A DNA stretch of 24,996 nt from positions 1-24,996 of the forward strand of contig CAYJRR010000061.1 of assembly GCA_964372275.1 (NCBI GenBank). The letters run 5' to 3'. The notes beneath the pieces are model-generated. The model was not told the origin of the DNA. It worked only from the letters and a program-made list of their open reading frames with translations, and did not search any database. Shown in pieces: positions 24,850 through 24,996 of this stretch. Each line of letters begins with the position of its first letter. The stretch's first letter is position 1. Made by a program: the position numbers and the translations under genes. The DNA is from CAYJRR01 sp964372275 [NCBI: uncultured bacterium]. GTDB lineage: Bacteria; CAYJRR01.

Positions 24850-24996
24850 GACGAGGCACGGAAGAACGCCCGATTCGCGGGGCCAGGCCCGGGCGGGCGC
24901 CCCGCCCTGGCGCCCGCGCGCGGTCGGGAGGCGACATAGTGCCGGTCTTTGGCGTAGCGAAACACATCCCTGGCCAGCATTTTCTGTAGCTGATCT
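24850..24996. other. window edge upstream of the lipoprotein operon
   Basis: No promoter is recognisable here. On the minus strand the edge is open in a frame reading DQLQKMLARDVFRYAKDRHYV (24996 to ~24930) that then becomes low-complexity, and its base composition is less GC-rich. This looks like a remnant of a coding or mobile sequence cut by the window edge. I cannot assign it. Confidence 0.3.

Overview
This window is a high-GC (roughly 70% G+C by eye), densely coded piece of a bacterial chromosome. The queA-tgt-yajC-secD-secF order, several predicted outer-membrane-type lipoproteins with acidic linkers, an ECF sigma/anti-sigma pair and a phasin-like protein suggest a Gram-negative (diderm) bacterium. 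Myxococcota or another former 'deltaproteobacterial' lineage is possible, but nothing here fixes the phylum. The left edge looks like a contig end: queA is cut and its first codons are odd.

Positions 2-11468 (+) form a housekeeping run: queA (3' part) and tgt (queuosine in tRNA), yajC-secD-secF (Sec translocon accessory complex), recJ (single-strand exonuclease), then two tandem paralogous DUF2723 membrane proteins of likely GT-C glycosyltransferase type with TPR-like tails. Positions 11469-12170 hold an isolated phasin-like gene with a visible promoter. Two copies of a 15-bp palindrome lie over that promoter, and hairpins follow the gene. Positions 12171-13981 are an accessory island: a structured non-coding stretch, an orphan lipoprotein gene of lower GC, and the 3' remnant of an IS5-type insertion sequence carrying a 47-bp inverted pair.

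Positions 13984-19863 (-) look like one six-gene operon read from right to left: moaC, a membrane protein with a periplasmic domain and cytoplasmic TPRs, an ECF sigma factor, a zinc-finger anti-sigma factor, an exported ARPP-1/DUF6569-like protein, and a stand-alone cyclic-nucleotide-binding-domain protein. The first four are joined by 4-8 nt overlaps. This looks like an envelope-sensing regulatory module hitched to moaC. moaC and trxB (+) diverge from a 43-bp spacer in which two -10-like hexamers overlap.

Positions 20937-24849 (-) are six consecutive lipoprotein genes. Five belong to one unrecognised family: lipobox, acidic or Pro-rich linker, a Cys at the start and a Cys at the end of a ~150-residue domain, and a G-x-F-x-G-V-W-[ST]-[DA]-like motif. 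By sequence they fall into two subtypes arranged A', A, B, A, B, so a two-gene unit appears to have been duplicated in tandem. This is the best candidate for an undescribed system here. The sixth gene, at the 3' end, is a different lipoprotein.
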